From: Paraburkholderia lycopersici
Lineage (GTDB): Bacteria; Pseudomonadota; Gammaproteobacteria; Burkholderiales; Burkholderiaceae
Length of the DNA: 64,000 nt
Direction: 5' to 3'
Assembly (NCBI RefSeq): GCF_900096975.1
Contig: NZ_FMYQ01000015.1
Location: 1 to 64,000 of the forward strand
Every line of letters starts with the position of its first letter. Within the stretch, counting starts at the first letter, position 1. Under the pieces are notes generated by a model, which did no database searches, was not told where the DNA came from, and was given only the letters and a program-made list of their open reading frames with translations. Positions 35,423-43,722 of this stretch are shown piece by piece. The position numbers and the translations under genes are program-made.

Positions 35423-35483
35423 CGCCTGGCGCGCCAGGATGCGGCCGATACTTCGTGACTCGGCACATCATCCGGAGCGCGTC

Positions 35484-36608
35484 ATGCAAACGGCAAGGCC
35501 CAGGTCCTGGCTTGAACGCAACCACAGCGAGATTGCAATCGTCGACCGGTACCGTCTTTTGATCGACGCCGTACGCGACTACGCGATTTTCATGCTCGAA
35601 CCCGGCGGACGCGTCGCGAGCTGGAACCCCGGTGCGCGGCGCATCAAGGGCTATTTCTCGGACGAAATTATCGGCACGCATTTCTCCGTGTTCTATACGT
35701 CGGACGAAATTGCGTCGGGCAAGCCCGAGCAGTTGCTCGAGGCGGCTGCGTTTCACGGGCGCGTCGAGGACGAGGGCTGGCGCGTGCGCAAGGATGGTAG
35801 CCGCTTCTGGGCAAATGTCGTGATTACCGCCGTGCGCGACGACAAGAATGCGCTCGTCGGCTTCGCCAAGATCACGCGCGATCTGACCGAGCGCCGCCGA
35901 CTCGAAGCGCTCGAACGCGCTCATGTGGCGTCGGCGCTCGTCGAGCAGGCACGCGAGAACGAGCAAAAGCGCATCGCCCGCGAGTTGCACGACGATCTCG
36001 GGCAACGGATCGCGGCGCTGAAAATGGCGCTCGGCCTCCGCGGAACCGAATTCGCCAGCGCATTGCCTGCGCAAACGCGTGCCGAACGGCAAGCCGTCGC
36101 GCAGATCGGCCCGCAGATCGACGCGCTTGCGGTTGCGGTGCGACGCATCGCCGCCGACCTGCGTCCCGCCGTGCTCGACGATCTCGGACTCGAGGCCGCG
36201 CTCGAATGGCTGGCGGAAGACTTTGGCGGCCGCTACGGCGTGGCCGTCCAATGCGAACTGGACGTTTCGGAGCCTGACCTCGGCGAATTTGCCTCGACTG
36301 CTCTCTTTCGCGTCGTGCAGGAAGCGCTCACGAATGTCGCGCGCCACGCCCGCGCGCACCATGTGACGATCGCGCTTAAGAACGATGGGAACCAATGCCG
36401 CTTTCGCATCAGCGACGACGGTGCCGGCTTCGACCCGTTGTCCGTCTCGCGTCCCGACGCGTTCGGGCTCATCGGCATGCGCGAGCGCATTGTGCAGCTT
36501 GGCGGCTCGCTGACGGTCGAAGGCCGTCCTGGCGCGGGCGTCACCCTTTCGGCGGCGTTTCGCTTGCCGGTGGACATTCGCACGGCTGCCGCCAACGCCG
36601 AACGCTAG
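35484..36608 (+). CDS. PAS-domain sensor histidine kinase (NarX/DegS-type)
   Basis: 374 residues, soluble. PAS domain at about 22-136 (NPGARRIKGYFSDEIIGTHF, WANVVITAVRDDKNALVGFAKITRDL), then a HisKA_3 dimerisation helix with His169 in ARELHDDLGQ, and a HATPase domain ending DAFGLIGMRERIVQLGG. Such kinases phosphorylate NarL-type regulators. No regulator gene is adjacent; the closest partner is the regulator at 41043, which already has its own kinase, so two kinases may feed one regulator. GGAG before ATG 35484 fixes the start. The PAS ligand (haem, flavin or other) cannot be told. Confidence 0.88.
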   Translation: MQTARPRSWLERNHSEIAIVDRYRLLIDAVRDYAIFMLEPGGRVASWNPGARRIKGYFSDEIIGTHFSVFYTSDEIASGKPEQLLEAAAFHGRVEDEGWRVRKDGSRFWANVVITAVRDDKNALVGFAKITRDLTERRRLEALERAHVASALVEQARENEQKRIARELHDDLGQRIAALKMALGLRGTEFASALPAQTRAERQAVAQIGPQIDALAVAVRRIAADLRPAVLDDLGLEAALEWLAEDFGGRYGVAVQCELDVSEPDLGEFASTALFRVVQEALTNVARHARAHHVTIALKNDGNQCRFRISDDGAGFDPLSVSRPDAFGLIGMRERIVQLGGSLTVEGRPGAGVTLSAAFRLPVDIRTAAANAER

Positions 36609-36626
36609 CCGGCGCGCGCACGCGCT

Positions 36627-37112
36627 TTACCGGACTCCCCCCACGTCGCGCACGAATTCGAGTTGCGCCTGCAGCAACTGCCCGGCGCAGCGCGCATAGG
36701 TCCAGCCGGGGCCGTTGTCGGTGCTGTACATGCCGCGGCACATGCCCTTGAGCCTTATCGTCGTCGTTCCGTCCTCCGCCGTCTGCCGTACCGCCCAGAA
36801 GTACGCGATGCCGAATTCATGCGGCATGCGTGTCTCGATCGTGTCGTCGGTCGAATTCGCGATGGGCGTGGGCGAGTGCGTCTGGACGAAGAGCCGGGCG
36901 CGGGACCAGGCCTGTGCGCAGTCGGCGGGCGTGGCGCATTTGACTGCACTGCGCTCACGCGACGCCTCCAGTTCGGTCTCCGAGCGGCGGAAGGCATCGT
37001 TTTCGTCGCGATGCGTATCACGGTACGTATCGCGGTACCCCGTGCAAGCCGGCAACAACGCGATCAAGAGCATCAGCCCCAGCGCCCGGCCCAGGAACAA
37101 CCTGCTCGACAT
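36627..37112 (-). CDS. Hypothetical lipoprotein
   Basis: 161 residues from ATG 37112 (GGGAG ahead): signal peptide with lipobox LLPAC followed by TGYRDTYRDTHRDENDAF. The mature part has five further Cys residues (CATPADC, CRGM, CAG) that could form disulfides. I do not recognise a family. It is preceded 78 bp upstream by an FNR box and converges with the histidine kinase. Probably a periplasm-facing lipoprotein of the low-oxygen set. Confidence 0.7.
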   Translation of the reverse strand: MSSRLFLGRALGLMLLIALLPACTGYRDTYRDTHRDENDAFRRSETELEASRERSAVKCATPADCAQAWSRARLFVQTHSPTPIANSTDDTIETRMPHEFGIAYFWAVRQTAEDGTTTIRLKGMCRGMYSTDNGPGWTYARCAGQLLQAQLEFVRDVGGVR

Positions 37113-37189
37113 TTTTTCTCCCGCCCGAAAATCCGGCCCGCGACCGCGCGCCACTGACTTCAATGTAAGAATCGGCCGGCTCATTTCGG

Positions 37190-37203
37190 TTGATCTGCCT
37201 CAA
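37190..37203 (-). promoter_or_regulatory. FNR/ANR box for lipoprotein gene
   Basis: TTGATctgcCTCAA; the same 14-mer occurs upstream of hsp20 at 46671. On the minus strand TTACAT (37168-37163) is at the 21-nt -10 spacing. Confidence 0.72.
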
Positions 37204-37234
37204 GTAGAGGTGCCACAGGTCAATGCCCGTTCCT

Positions 37235-37248
37235 CTGACTCAGGTCAA
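37235..37248 (+). promoter_or_regulatory. Degenerate FNR/ANR box for beta-CASP nuclease gene
   Basis: CTGACtcagGTCAA, the weakest left half of the set, but placed 67 bp before the ATG and followed after 21 nt by TCCAAT (37270-37275). The pair of boxes at 37190 and 37235 serves two divergent genes as at 32436/32492 and 46671/46738. Confidence 0.55.
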
Positions 37249-37314
37249 ATGCGCAGCGCCAGCGCGCGCTCCAATCCATTCATGCACATACATGACGCGT
37301 GAAGCGAGGAGAGC

Positions 37315-38748
37315 ATGATGAAGCTGACGTTTCTGGGCGCGGCGCAGACGGTGACCGGGTCGCGCTACCTGCTGGAAGCGGCGGGTAAACGGGTGCTGAT
37401 CGACTGCGGGCTGTTCCAGGGCACCAAGAACCTCCGTCTGCGTAACTGGGATGCGCTGCCCTTTCCCGCCGACTCTCTCGACGCCGTCATCCTGACCCAC
37501 GCCCACATCGACCATTGCGGCTATTTGCCCGTCCTTGCGCGCAACGGTTATCGCGGTCCGGTTTATTGCACGCCGGGAACCGCGGACCTCTGCGGCATCA
37601 TGCTGCGCGACAGTGCGCGGCTGCAGGAGGAAGACGCGGCGTTCGCGAACCGCCACGGCTTCTCGAAACACCATCCCGCCCTGCCGCTCTACACGCTGGA
37701 GGACGCCGAACAGGCGCTGCGGCTCATCGCGCCACGCCCGTTCGACGAACCCGTCCCGCTCGACGCGCAACTGAATTTCCGCCTGCTGCCCGCCGGCCAT
37801 ATCCTGGGCGCGGCGAGCGTCGTGCTCTGCAACGGGCATACGGTCATCGCGTTTTCCGGCGACCTCGGGCGCCCCGACGATCCGATCGTGCGCGCCCCGG
37901 CCGCGCCTGTGCACGCGGACTACCTGGTGGTCGAATCGACCTACGGCGACCGGCTGCACGACGCCCTCAATCCCGAAAACGAACTCGCCGAGATGTTCGC
38001 GCGCACCTTCGCGCGCGGCGGACTCGTGGTGATGCCCTGCTTCGCGGTGGGGCGCGCGCAGGAAATCCTCTACTACATCGCGCGATTGAAGCAGTCGGAG
38101 CGCATGGCCAACGTGCCGGTCTACCTCGACAGCCCGATGGCGATCAGCGTGACCGACCTTTACCGGCGGCACATGAGCGACCATCGGTTGACGGTGTCCC
38201 AATTGCACGCGATCGATCATGCGGCGTTCATGGTGCGGACCGTGGACGAGTCGAAGGCCATTGCCTCGCGCAACGGCCCCATGGTCATCATTGCGGGCAG
38301 CGGCATGGTGACGGGCGGCCGGGTGCTGCACCACCTGAGCCTTTACGCTTCCGACCCGCGCAACACGATCGCGCTCGTCGGTTACCAGGCGCCCGGCACG
38401 CGCGGCGCGGCGCTCGAGGCCCACGCGCCGGCCATCAAGCTGCACGGCGACTACGTGCGCGTGCGCGCCGAGGTCTCGTCGATCACGTCCCTCTCCGCGC
38501 ATAGCGACTACAGCGAAACCCTGCGCTGGCTGGCCAGCATGAGCTGCCCGCCCATCCATACGTTCGTCACACACGGCGAACCCGCGGCGGCCGATGCCTT
38601 GCGCCGGCGCATCGTCGAGACGTTGCACTGGGAGTGCAGCGTGCCGGAGTATCGCGATTCGGTCGAACTGGCGGAGCAAACCGTGCGCCGGGATCCGGGG
38701 CCGCCGGGCGACCCGGCGCCCGCCCGGGCGGCGGGCGGGGCGTCCTGA
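37315..38748 (+). CDS. Metallo-beta-lactamase/beta-CASP ribonuclease-like protein
   Basis: 477 residues. Zinc motif HAHIDH (62-67), later VESTYGDR, the beta-CASP segment with PVYLDSPMAISVTDLYRRHM and SGMVTGGRVLHHL, and the RMMBL-type tail with LSAHSDYSETLRWL. This is the Ysh1/CPSF73-like RNA-processing nuclease group. RNA is the probable substrate; in the low-oxygen island it could trim or recycle transcripts during dormancy. The last ~25 residues are Pro/Ala/Gly-rich. AGGAG precedes tandem ATGs at 37315. Preceded by a degenerate FNR box. Confidence 0.88.
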   Translation: MMKLTFLGAAQTVTGSRYLLEAAGKRVLIDCGLFQGTKNLRLRNWDALPFPADSLDAVILTHAHIDHCGYLPVLARNGYRGPVYCTPGTADLCGIMLRDSARLQEEDAAFANRHGFSKHHPALPLYTLEDAEQALRLIAPRPFDEPVPLDAQLNFRLLPAGHILGAASVVLCNGHTVIAFSGDLGRPDDPIVRAPAAPVHADYLVVESTYGDRLHDALNPENELAEMFARTFARGGLVVMPCFAVGRAQEILYYIARLKQSERMANVPVYLDSPMAISVTDLYRRHMSDHRLTVSQLHAIDHAAFMVRTVDESKAIASRNGPMVIIAGSGMVTGGRVLHHLSLYASDPRNTIALVGYQAPGTRGAALEAHAPAIKLHGDYVRVRAEVSSITSLSAHSDYSETLRWLASMSCPPIHTFVTHGEPAAADALRRRIVETLHWECSVPEYRDSVELAEQTVRRDPGPPGDPAPARAAGGAS

Positions 38749-38961
38749 AAAACTGGCGAACGCGGATAGGCGCCAAAGGGCTTGCGCCTTACCCGCGAGA
38801 GCGCCAAACTTTTTCGGGACACGTACGCGCGTGGGCCATAAAATAGGGCGAGCATCGTGCATCCCAGCGGGTGCCGGTGTCCCTTCCATCGAGCCTGGTA
38901 CTTCATACGCGCATGGCCTACGCAATACATTTGCACACGCGTTCCGCTTCGGATTTTCGCC
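38749..38961. other. Intergenic region before kinase-regulator-fnr cluster
   Basis: 213 bp holding the promoter for the regulatory row of genes that follows. No FNR box is present. AT-rich patches are at 38807-38814 (ACTTTTTC) and 38836-38844 (CCATAAAAT); no firm promoter was assigned. Confidence 0.4.
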
Positions 38962-41046
38962 ATGAGCGCAAGCGCTAAGCGAGATTTGCGCGGCGGAGCA
39001 CGCGCGCGCCCGGGGATCGTCTCGCGCCTGCGTGATCCGGCCGTCTCGGCCGCGCTGGCGTTCATCGTGGCTTGCGCGCTTGCCGGCGCCGTTGCGACGT
39101 TCGTCACGCGGCAGTGGCAGGCGGCGGCGGAGCAACGGTTCACGCGGCGCGCAGCGGCGCTGCGCGCAACGCTCGAGCAAACGCTCATTGCCGACGAGGC
39201 CATGTTGCGCGGCGCGCGGGCCCTGCTCGCGCAAACGCCTCCCCCCGATCCCGCAGCCTGGAAACGCTATGTGTCGGCGATCGATCTGGACCGGGCCCGC
39301 TCGGCGGTCATCGCGCTTGGCTACGATGCCCTGCGGGCCGACCCGGCGGCGGCTGCGGGCGCCGGCACCGGCGCCACGACGCAATGGGCCGGTCTGACCT
39401 CCACCGTGCCCGAGAACGCGCTTGTGGAAACCGTCGCGACGCGTGCCGCGCGACGCTACGCCGCCGAGACGGGCAACGCCGCGCTCGCGGCCGTGCCCGG
39501 CCTCGCCAACGCGCCGCCGCTTCTCACGCTCTGGCTGCCCGTGTACGCAGCATCGTCCGAAGCGCAAGGCGATGCGCGCAAGGTCGTCGGCTTCGCCGTA
39601 GCCTTGCTGGACGCAAGGAGACTGTTCGAGCCGCTCGTCGCCGCCGACCCCGGGATCACCGTCAGTGCCCGGATCGGAACGCCGCCGCTGGACCTGTACA
39701 CGAGCGCGCGCGGCGAGGAAGACGAGGTTTTGCCCGGTATCCGCTTCCGGCGCAGCGATTCGTTCGTGTTCGGCGGCGCGACGCTCACGCTCGCCGTCAG
39801 CGCCGACGGGAGCCCGCTGCTCACGGGCGCGGCCGCTTGCGCCACGGCCATCCTTCTCGCGGGAGTCCTCGCCGCCGCCGCGTTCGCGCTTCTCGTGCAT
39901 CGCCTCATGCGCGCTGCCCCGTCGCCCGCGGTGGTCGCAGGCGACGCGCGGCTCAACGAAGCCCGCATGATGGGCATCATCCGCTCGTCGATGGAGGCGA
40001 TCGTCACCGTCGACGAAACCCAGTGCGTGGTGATCTTCAACCCCGCCGCCGAACAGGTGTTCGGCATTTCCGCCATGGAGGCGATCGGCTCGCCGCTCTC
40101 GCGCTTCATTCCCGAGCGGTTCCGGGCCGCGCACGCGCAGCATGTCGAGCAGTTTGGCGTGACGGGCGTCACCGAGCGCCAGATGGGCCGCCCGCAACGG
40201 GTGCTCTATGGACTGCGCGCCAACGGCGAGGAATTTCCCATCGAGGCGTCGATTTCGCAGATCCGGGACCACTCGGGCAAGCTTTTCACGGTCATGATGC
40301 GAGACATCACGCAACGCGTGCGCGCGGAGGAGGCGATCACGCGCTCGCGCGAAGAGCTCCGCGAACTGTCGGCCAACCTGCAGAACGTGCGCGAGGCCGA
40401 AAAGACGCGCATCGCGCGCGAGCTTCACGACGATCTCGGCCAGCAGCTCACCGCGCTCAAGATCGATCTCTCGGCGCTGGAGCGCAGGCTCGGCGAGAAT
40501 CTCGCTTCCGACGTCCCCGCGCGGCTTGCCGGCATGCGCAACCTGATCGATTCGACCGTGGCGGCCTTGCGGCGCATCGCGGCCGACCTGCGGCCGGTCA
40601 TGCTCGACGACCTCGGCCTCGTGCCGGCCATCGAGTGGCTCGCGAACGACTTCACGGACCGCTACGGCATCGTGGTCGAGCGCGACCTGGACACGGACGC
40701 CGCGATGTTTTCGAACGCCGCCGCCTCGGCGCTCTTTCGCATCGTTCAGGAAGCGCTGACCAATGTCGCCCGTCATGCCGATGCGAGCTTCGTCGAGATC
40801 ACACTCAGGGTGGAGGGGCCAAGCTGCGTCCTGCGCATCGCCGACGACGGCCTTGGCGCAACCGGCGACCCCGCCGACAGGCAGCGCAACGCCTTGCGGG
40901 ACAAGTCGTTTGGCCTGCTCGGCATTCGCGAGCGCGCCCATATGCTCGACGGAACCGTTTCAATCGATACCGCGCCCGGAAAGGGCTTTGCCATGACGAT
41001 CACATTTGCCGTCCACGCCCTTCAGTCCGAAGAGGCCGCATCATGA
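38962..41046 (+). CDS. Membrane-bound sensor histidine kinase (CHASE-like, PAS, NarX/DegS-type)
   Basis: 694 residues. Membrane helix about 29-49, a periplasmic CHASE-like sensing domain 50-287, second helix 288-314, PAS domain about 336-452 (VTVDETQCVVIFNPAAEQVF), HisKA_3 with His489 in ARELHDDLGQ, and HATPase ending SFGLLGIRERAHMLDG. Overlaps the NarL-type regulator by 4 bp (ATGA), making that its cognate partner. The periplasmic signal is unknown; the cytoplasmic PAS may add a second input. The kinase core is similar to that of the kinase at 35484, so one may derive from the other. Confidence 0.9.
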   Translation: MSASAKRDLRGGARARPGIVSRLRDPAVSAALAFIVACALAGAVATFVTRQWQAAAEQRFTRRAAALRATLEQTLIADEAMLRGARALLAQTPPPDPAAWKRYVSAIDLDRARSAVIALGYDALRADPAAAAGAGTGATTQWAGLTSTVPENALVETVATRAARRYAAETGNAALAAVPGLANAPPLLTLWLPVYAASSEAQGDARKVVGFAVALLDARRLFEPLVAADPGITVSARIGTPPLDLYTSARGEEDEVLPGIRFRRSDSFVFGGATLTLAVSADGSPLLTGAAACATAILLAGVLAAAAFALLVHRLMRAAPSPAVVAGDARLNEARMMGIIRSSMEAIVTVDETQCVVIFNPAAEQVFGISAMEAIGSPLSRFIPERFRAAHAQHVEQFGVTGVTERQMGRPQRVLYGLRANGEEFPIEASISQIRDHSGKLFTVMMRDITQRVRAEEAITRSREELRELSANLQNVREAEKTRIARELHDDLGQQLTALKIDLSALERRLGENLASDVPARLAGMRNLIDSTVAALRRIAADLRPVMLDDLGLVPAIEWLANDFTDRYGIVVERDLDTDAAMFSNAAASALFRIVQEALTNVARHADASFVEITLRVEGPSCVLRIADDGLGATGDPADRQRNALRDKSFGLLGIRERAHMLDGTVSIDTAPGKGFAMTITFAVHALQSEEAAS

Positions 41047-41699
41047 TGATCAAGGTAATCATCGCCGACGACCACGCGCTCATGCGCGACGGTCTGCGAC
41101 GGATTCTCGAAAGCGCGCGCGACGTCCAGTTCGAAGTCGTCGGCGAAGGCTGCGACAGCGCCACCACGCTCGCGCTGGTGCGCGAGCGCGCCGCCCAGGT
41201 GCTGGTGCTCGACCTCTCGATGCCGGGCCGCAGCGGCGTGGATCTCATCAAGCAGATCAAGGACGAAAAGCCTGCGCTGCGCATCCTCGTGCTGACCATG
41301 CACGCCGAGCAGCAATATGCGGTGCGCGCCTTCAAGGCGGGCGCTTCGGGCTATCTCACCAAGGAATGCGCGAGCGCGGAACTGGTCAGCGCCGTGACGA
41401 AGATCGCCTCCGGCGGCGTGTACATCAGCATGACGATGGCCGAGCGCTTCGCGCAAAGCCTGAACGAGCCCGCCGAGACCCTCCCCCACCAACGGCTTTC
41501 CGACCGCGAGTTCGAAGTATTCCGGCGTATCGCGGCCGGGCAGACCATCACCGAAATCGCGCAGGAACTCTGCGTGAGCGCGAAGACCGTCAGCACTTAC
41601 AAGGTGCGCATTCTCGAGAAGATGCAGATGCCGCACGAAGCCGCGCTCGTGCGCTATGCGATGCGCCACAAGCTGCTCGACGATCCGGACGAACCCTGA
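41043..41699 (+). CDS. NarL/FixJ-family response regulator
   Basis: 218 residues: receiver with Asp9/Asp10, phospho-acceptor Asp57 (LVLDLSMPG), Thr85 and Lys107 (LTKE), then a LuxR-type helix-turn-helix at about 150-205 (LSDREFEVFRRIAAGQTITEIAQ, VSAKTVSTYKVRILEKM). Start overlaps the kinase stop. It probably controls genes of the island together with the FNR protein, as NarL and DosR relatives do in other bacteria. Its binding site is unknown; a GTAGG-N6-CCTAC palindrome 34 bp downstream of its stop is one candidate. Confidence 0.93.
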   Translation: MMIKVIIADDHALMRDGLRRILESARDVQFEVVGEGCDSATTLALVRERAAQVLVLDLSMPGRSGVDLIKQIKDEKPALRILVLTMHAEQQYAVRAFKAGASGYLTKECASAELVSAVTKIASGGVYISMTMAERFAQSLNEPAETLPHQRLSDREFEVFRRIAAGQTITEIAQELCVSAKTVSTYKVRILEKMQMPHEAALVRYAMRHKLLDDPDEP

Positions 41700-41732
41700 C
41701 CCGCCAGTGCCGCGGCTGATTGCCACGCGAGC

Positions 41733-41748
41733 GTAGGAATCGCCCTAC
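41733..41748. promoter_or_regulatory. Palindrome GTAGG-N6-CCTAC
   Basis: GTAGGAATCGCCCTAC in the 125-bp gap between the NarL-type regulator and the lone receiver. A LuxR-type regulator bound as dimer would need such a dyad; a related half site is at 35389. Candidate operator only. Confidence 0.35.
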
Positions 41749-41824
41749 ACGCCTTCCGTTTCACCTACGCCATTTTCCATCGGCGCCGATATTTTTTCGA
41801 GATGGCGCCGTCGATACTGGCTAC

Positions 41825-42238
41825 ATGAATGCCAGTCACAGTCCTGTCCGCCAGACACTGCAAGTCTTTCTCGTCGAGGATGCGATTGCCGTGCGCAGGA
41901 AAATCGCCGAAACCTTGTCGGCCATTCCTGATGTGACCGTGATTGGAGAAGCCGAGGACGAAGCGACCGCCCTGGCCGGCATTGCCGAAAGCGGCGCCGA
42001 CGTCGCGGTGGTCGACCTGAGGCTCGCGAGCGGCAGCGGCATCGAATTGCTCAGCCTGCTGGCCCGCGAGCAGCCCTCGGTCGTGACCGTCGTGCTGACT
42101 AACCACGCCGGCGAACCGTTTCGCGCTGCCTGCCGGAGGGCGGGAGCCGATTTCTTCTTCGACAAGACGTCGGAATTCGACGCCGCCTGCAAAGCCATTG
42201 AAGCGTTAGTGAAACGGCGCGCCGCCCCCGCGCCCTGA
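41825..42238 (+). CDS. Stand-alone response regulator receiver (CheY-like)
   Basis: 137 residues made of one receiver domain and no output domain. The acidic pair Glu18-Asp19, Asp64 (VVDLRL), Thr92 (LTNH) and Lys114 (FDKTSE) are all present, so phosphorylation is possible. It lies 13 nt before fnr, suggesting one transcript and perhaps a role in tuning the kinases or FNR-dependent output. ATG at 41825 is chosen because the receiver fold begins shortly after; a longer frame from 41720 has no similarity. The ribosome site is poor. Confidence 0.82.
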   Translation: MNASHSPVRQTLQVFLVEDAIAVRRKIAETLSAIPDVTVIGEAEDEATALAGIAESGADVAVVDLRLASGSGIELLSLLAREQPSVVTVVLTNHAGEPFRAACRRAGADFFFDKTSEFDAACKAIEALVKRRAAPAP

Positions 42239-42251
42239 ACTGGAGACGATC

Positions 42252-43037
42252 ATGTATGCTGAGCCCGCCTGCGAATCCACCCTGTCCATGCCGACGCCTT
42301 CGCGCTGGCCTGTTGTGCCCATAGAGCCAGCCGTGCGTGAAGCCGCGCCGCGCCCCGCTCCACGTTGCTCCGCCTGTTCGCTGCGTCCGGCCTGCATGCC
42401 GCCGGACCTCACGTCCAGCGAACTCCAGCAACTCGATACCGTGGTCCTCACCACGCGCAACGTCCGCCGCGGCGAAACGCTGTTTCGTGCGCATGACCCG
42501 TTCCAGAGCCTCTACGCCGTGCGCACCGGCTCGTTCAAGACGATCGTCATGCATCGCGACGGCCGCGAGCAGGTCACGGGCTTCCAGATTCCCGGCGAGC
42601 CGCTGGGGCTCGACGGCGTGTGCTCCGGCACGCATAGCTGCGACGCCATCGCGCTCGAAGACAGCACGGTTTGCATCATCCCGTTCGTCCAGCTCGAAAC
42701 GTTCTGCCGCGAGAGCCGCCGCATGCAGCGCCATCTTTATCAACTCATGAGCGGCGAAATCGTGCGCGAATCCAGCCTGATGATGCTGCTCGGCACGATG
42801 ACCGCCGAACAGCGCCTCGCCGCATTCCTGCTCGATCTCGCGGCGCGCTTCCAGAAGCGCGGCTATTCCGGTGCGCACTTCAACCTGAAGATGAGCCGCG
42901 AGGAAATCGGCTGCTTTCTCGGCATGAAGCTCGAGACCGTGAGCCGGATGTTCTCGCGCTTTCAGCGCGAAGGTCTCGTCGAGCCGAACGGCAAGCAGAT
43001 CCGCATCGTCGATCTGGAGGGACTTGCACGCGTGTGA
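42252..43037 (+). CDS. fnr: FNR/ANR-type oxygen-sensing transcriptional regulator
   Basis: 261 residues. Cys39, Cys42 and Cys48 (CSACSLRPAC) with Cys141 (STVCIIPF) correspond to the four ligands of the oxygen-labile 4Fe-4S cluster in E. coli FNR, with the same 2- and 5-residue spacing. A cNMP-like beta roll, a long dimer helix (about 155-185) and a Crp-type helix-turn-helix follow; Glu228, Ser231, Arg232 match the E-S-R residues of FNR that read TTGAT. This fits the 17 TTGAT-N4-ATCAA-like boxes around it. GGAGACGATC precedes the ATG. No box lies upstream, so its own control seems different. A terminator follows. Confidence 0.95.
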   Translation: MYAEPACESTLSMPTPSRWPVVPIEPAVREAAPRPAPRCSACSLRPACMPPDLTSSELQQLDTVVLTTRNVRRGETLFRAHDPFQSLYAVRTGSFKTIVMHRDGREQVTGFQIPGEPLGLDGVCSGTHSCDAIALEDSTVCIIPFVQLETFCRESRRMQRHLYQLMSGEIVRESSLMMLLGTMTAEQRLAAFLLDLAARFQKRGYSGAHFNLKMSREEIGCFLGMKLETVSRMFSRFQREGLVEPNGKQIRIVDLEGLARV

Positions 43038-43132
43038 CGCCGAAGGCGGCGGCGTTGCCGCTGCCCGTCGTCGCAGACCGTTGCTGATCGTTGCTGGCAC
43101 AACGAGCCTCGAAGCCGAGGCGCGTGTGTTTT

Positions 43133-43163
43133 ACGGCGCCAGGTACCCGGCGCCGTCTTTTTT
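43133..43163 (+). terminator. Rho-independent terminator after fnr
   Basis: Perfect 8-bp stem ACGGCGCC/GGCGCCGT with an 8-nt loop, followed by CTTTTTT. It closes the kinase-regulator-receiver-fnr transcript and isolates it from the FNR-box promoter at 43206. Confidence 0.85.
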
Positions 43164-43205
43164 GACTTCGTGCCGCGAAACCCGGCGAATGCAATCCTGC
43201 ACCGC

Positions 43206-43219
43206 TTGACGCACATCAA
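43206..43219 (+). promoter_or_regulatory. FNR/ANR box for cytochrome c gene
   Basis: TTGACgcacATCAA, 79 bp before the cytochrome ATG and just after the fnr terminator. The -10 at 21 nt (GACCAT, 43241-43246) is weak. Confidence 0.72.
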
Positions 43220-43298
43220 CGGAACGATGAGCGTCGATGAGACCATGAATTCCGGCGGACCGCCTTCTGCTCCCTGTCTGCATTCGAGGAGACCATCG

Positions 43299-43697
43299 AT
43301 GCCACGTACCATCCACCCGGCCGCTTGCGCCCTCGTGGTTCCCCCGCTCCACGCGCGGCGGGCAAACCTGTTCCTGCTTCACGCGGCGACGGCATGCGCG
43401 CTTGCGTTGCATGCCATCGGCGCACACGCGCAGCTTCCCGAGCCCACCGAACTCGTCGATCAGCAGCACTGCATGTTCTGCCATACGTCGGACGCGCCTT
43501 TCCTCGCGCCGTCGTTCCACCAGATCGCCGAGCGCTACCGCGACAATCCGGATGCGCACATCATGCTCGAAGAAAAGCTCAGGCACGGCGGCAAGGCGCA
43601 CTGGGGCGACATGGCCATGCCCCTGGCGGCAGACCGCGGCGGGCCGCTATCGGCCAAGGATGCGCGTACGCTCGTTCGGTGGGTGCTGAGCCAGTAA
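43299..43697 (+). CDS. Monohaem cytochrome c, class I
   Basis: 132 residues with signal peptide ending AHA (cleavage after residue 44), haem motif CMFCH (58-62) and a likely Met ligand in DMAMPLA (Met105 or Met107); the mature protein is about 88 residues, the size of c551-type electron carriers. AGGAG before ATG 43299. It would carry electrons in the periplasm, perhaps to a high-affinity oxidase or anaerobic reductase elsewhere. First gene after the FNR box at 43206, with a 122-residue unknown protein 25 nt behind it. Confidence 0.85.
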   Translation: MPRTIHPAACALVVPPLHARRANLFLLHAATACALALHAIGAHAQLPEPTELVDQQHCMFCHTSDAPFLAPSFHQIAERYRDNPDAHIMLEEKLRHGGKAHWGDMAMPLAADRGGPLSAKDARTLVRWVLSQ

Positions 43698-43722
43698 CCG
43701 CACGTTTTGAGGGAGCATCGCC

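Noticed and set aside
37240..40941. A 1233-codon open frame on the minus strand
   Set aside because: It runs antisense through the beta-CASP nuclease and the membrane kinase, both with clear family motifs. Its translation is Arg/His/Ala-rich with no domain, as expected from the complementary frame of GC-rich genes.
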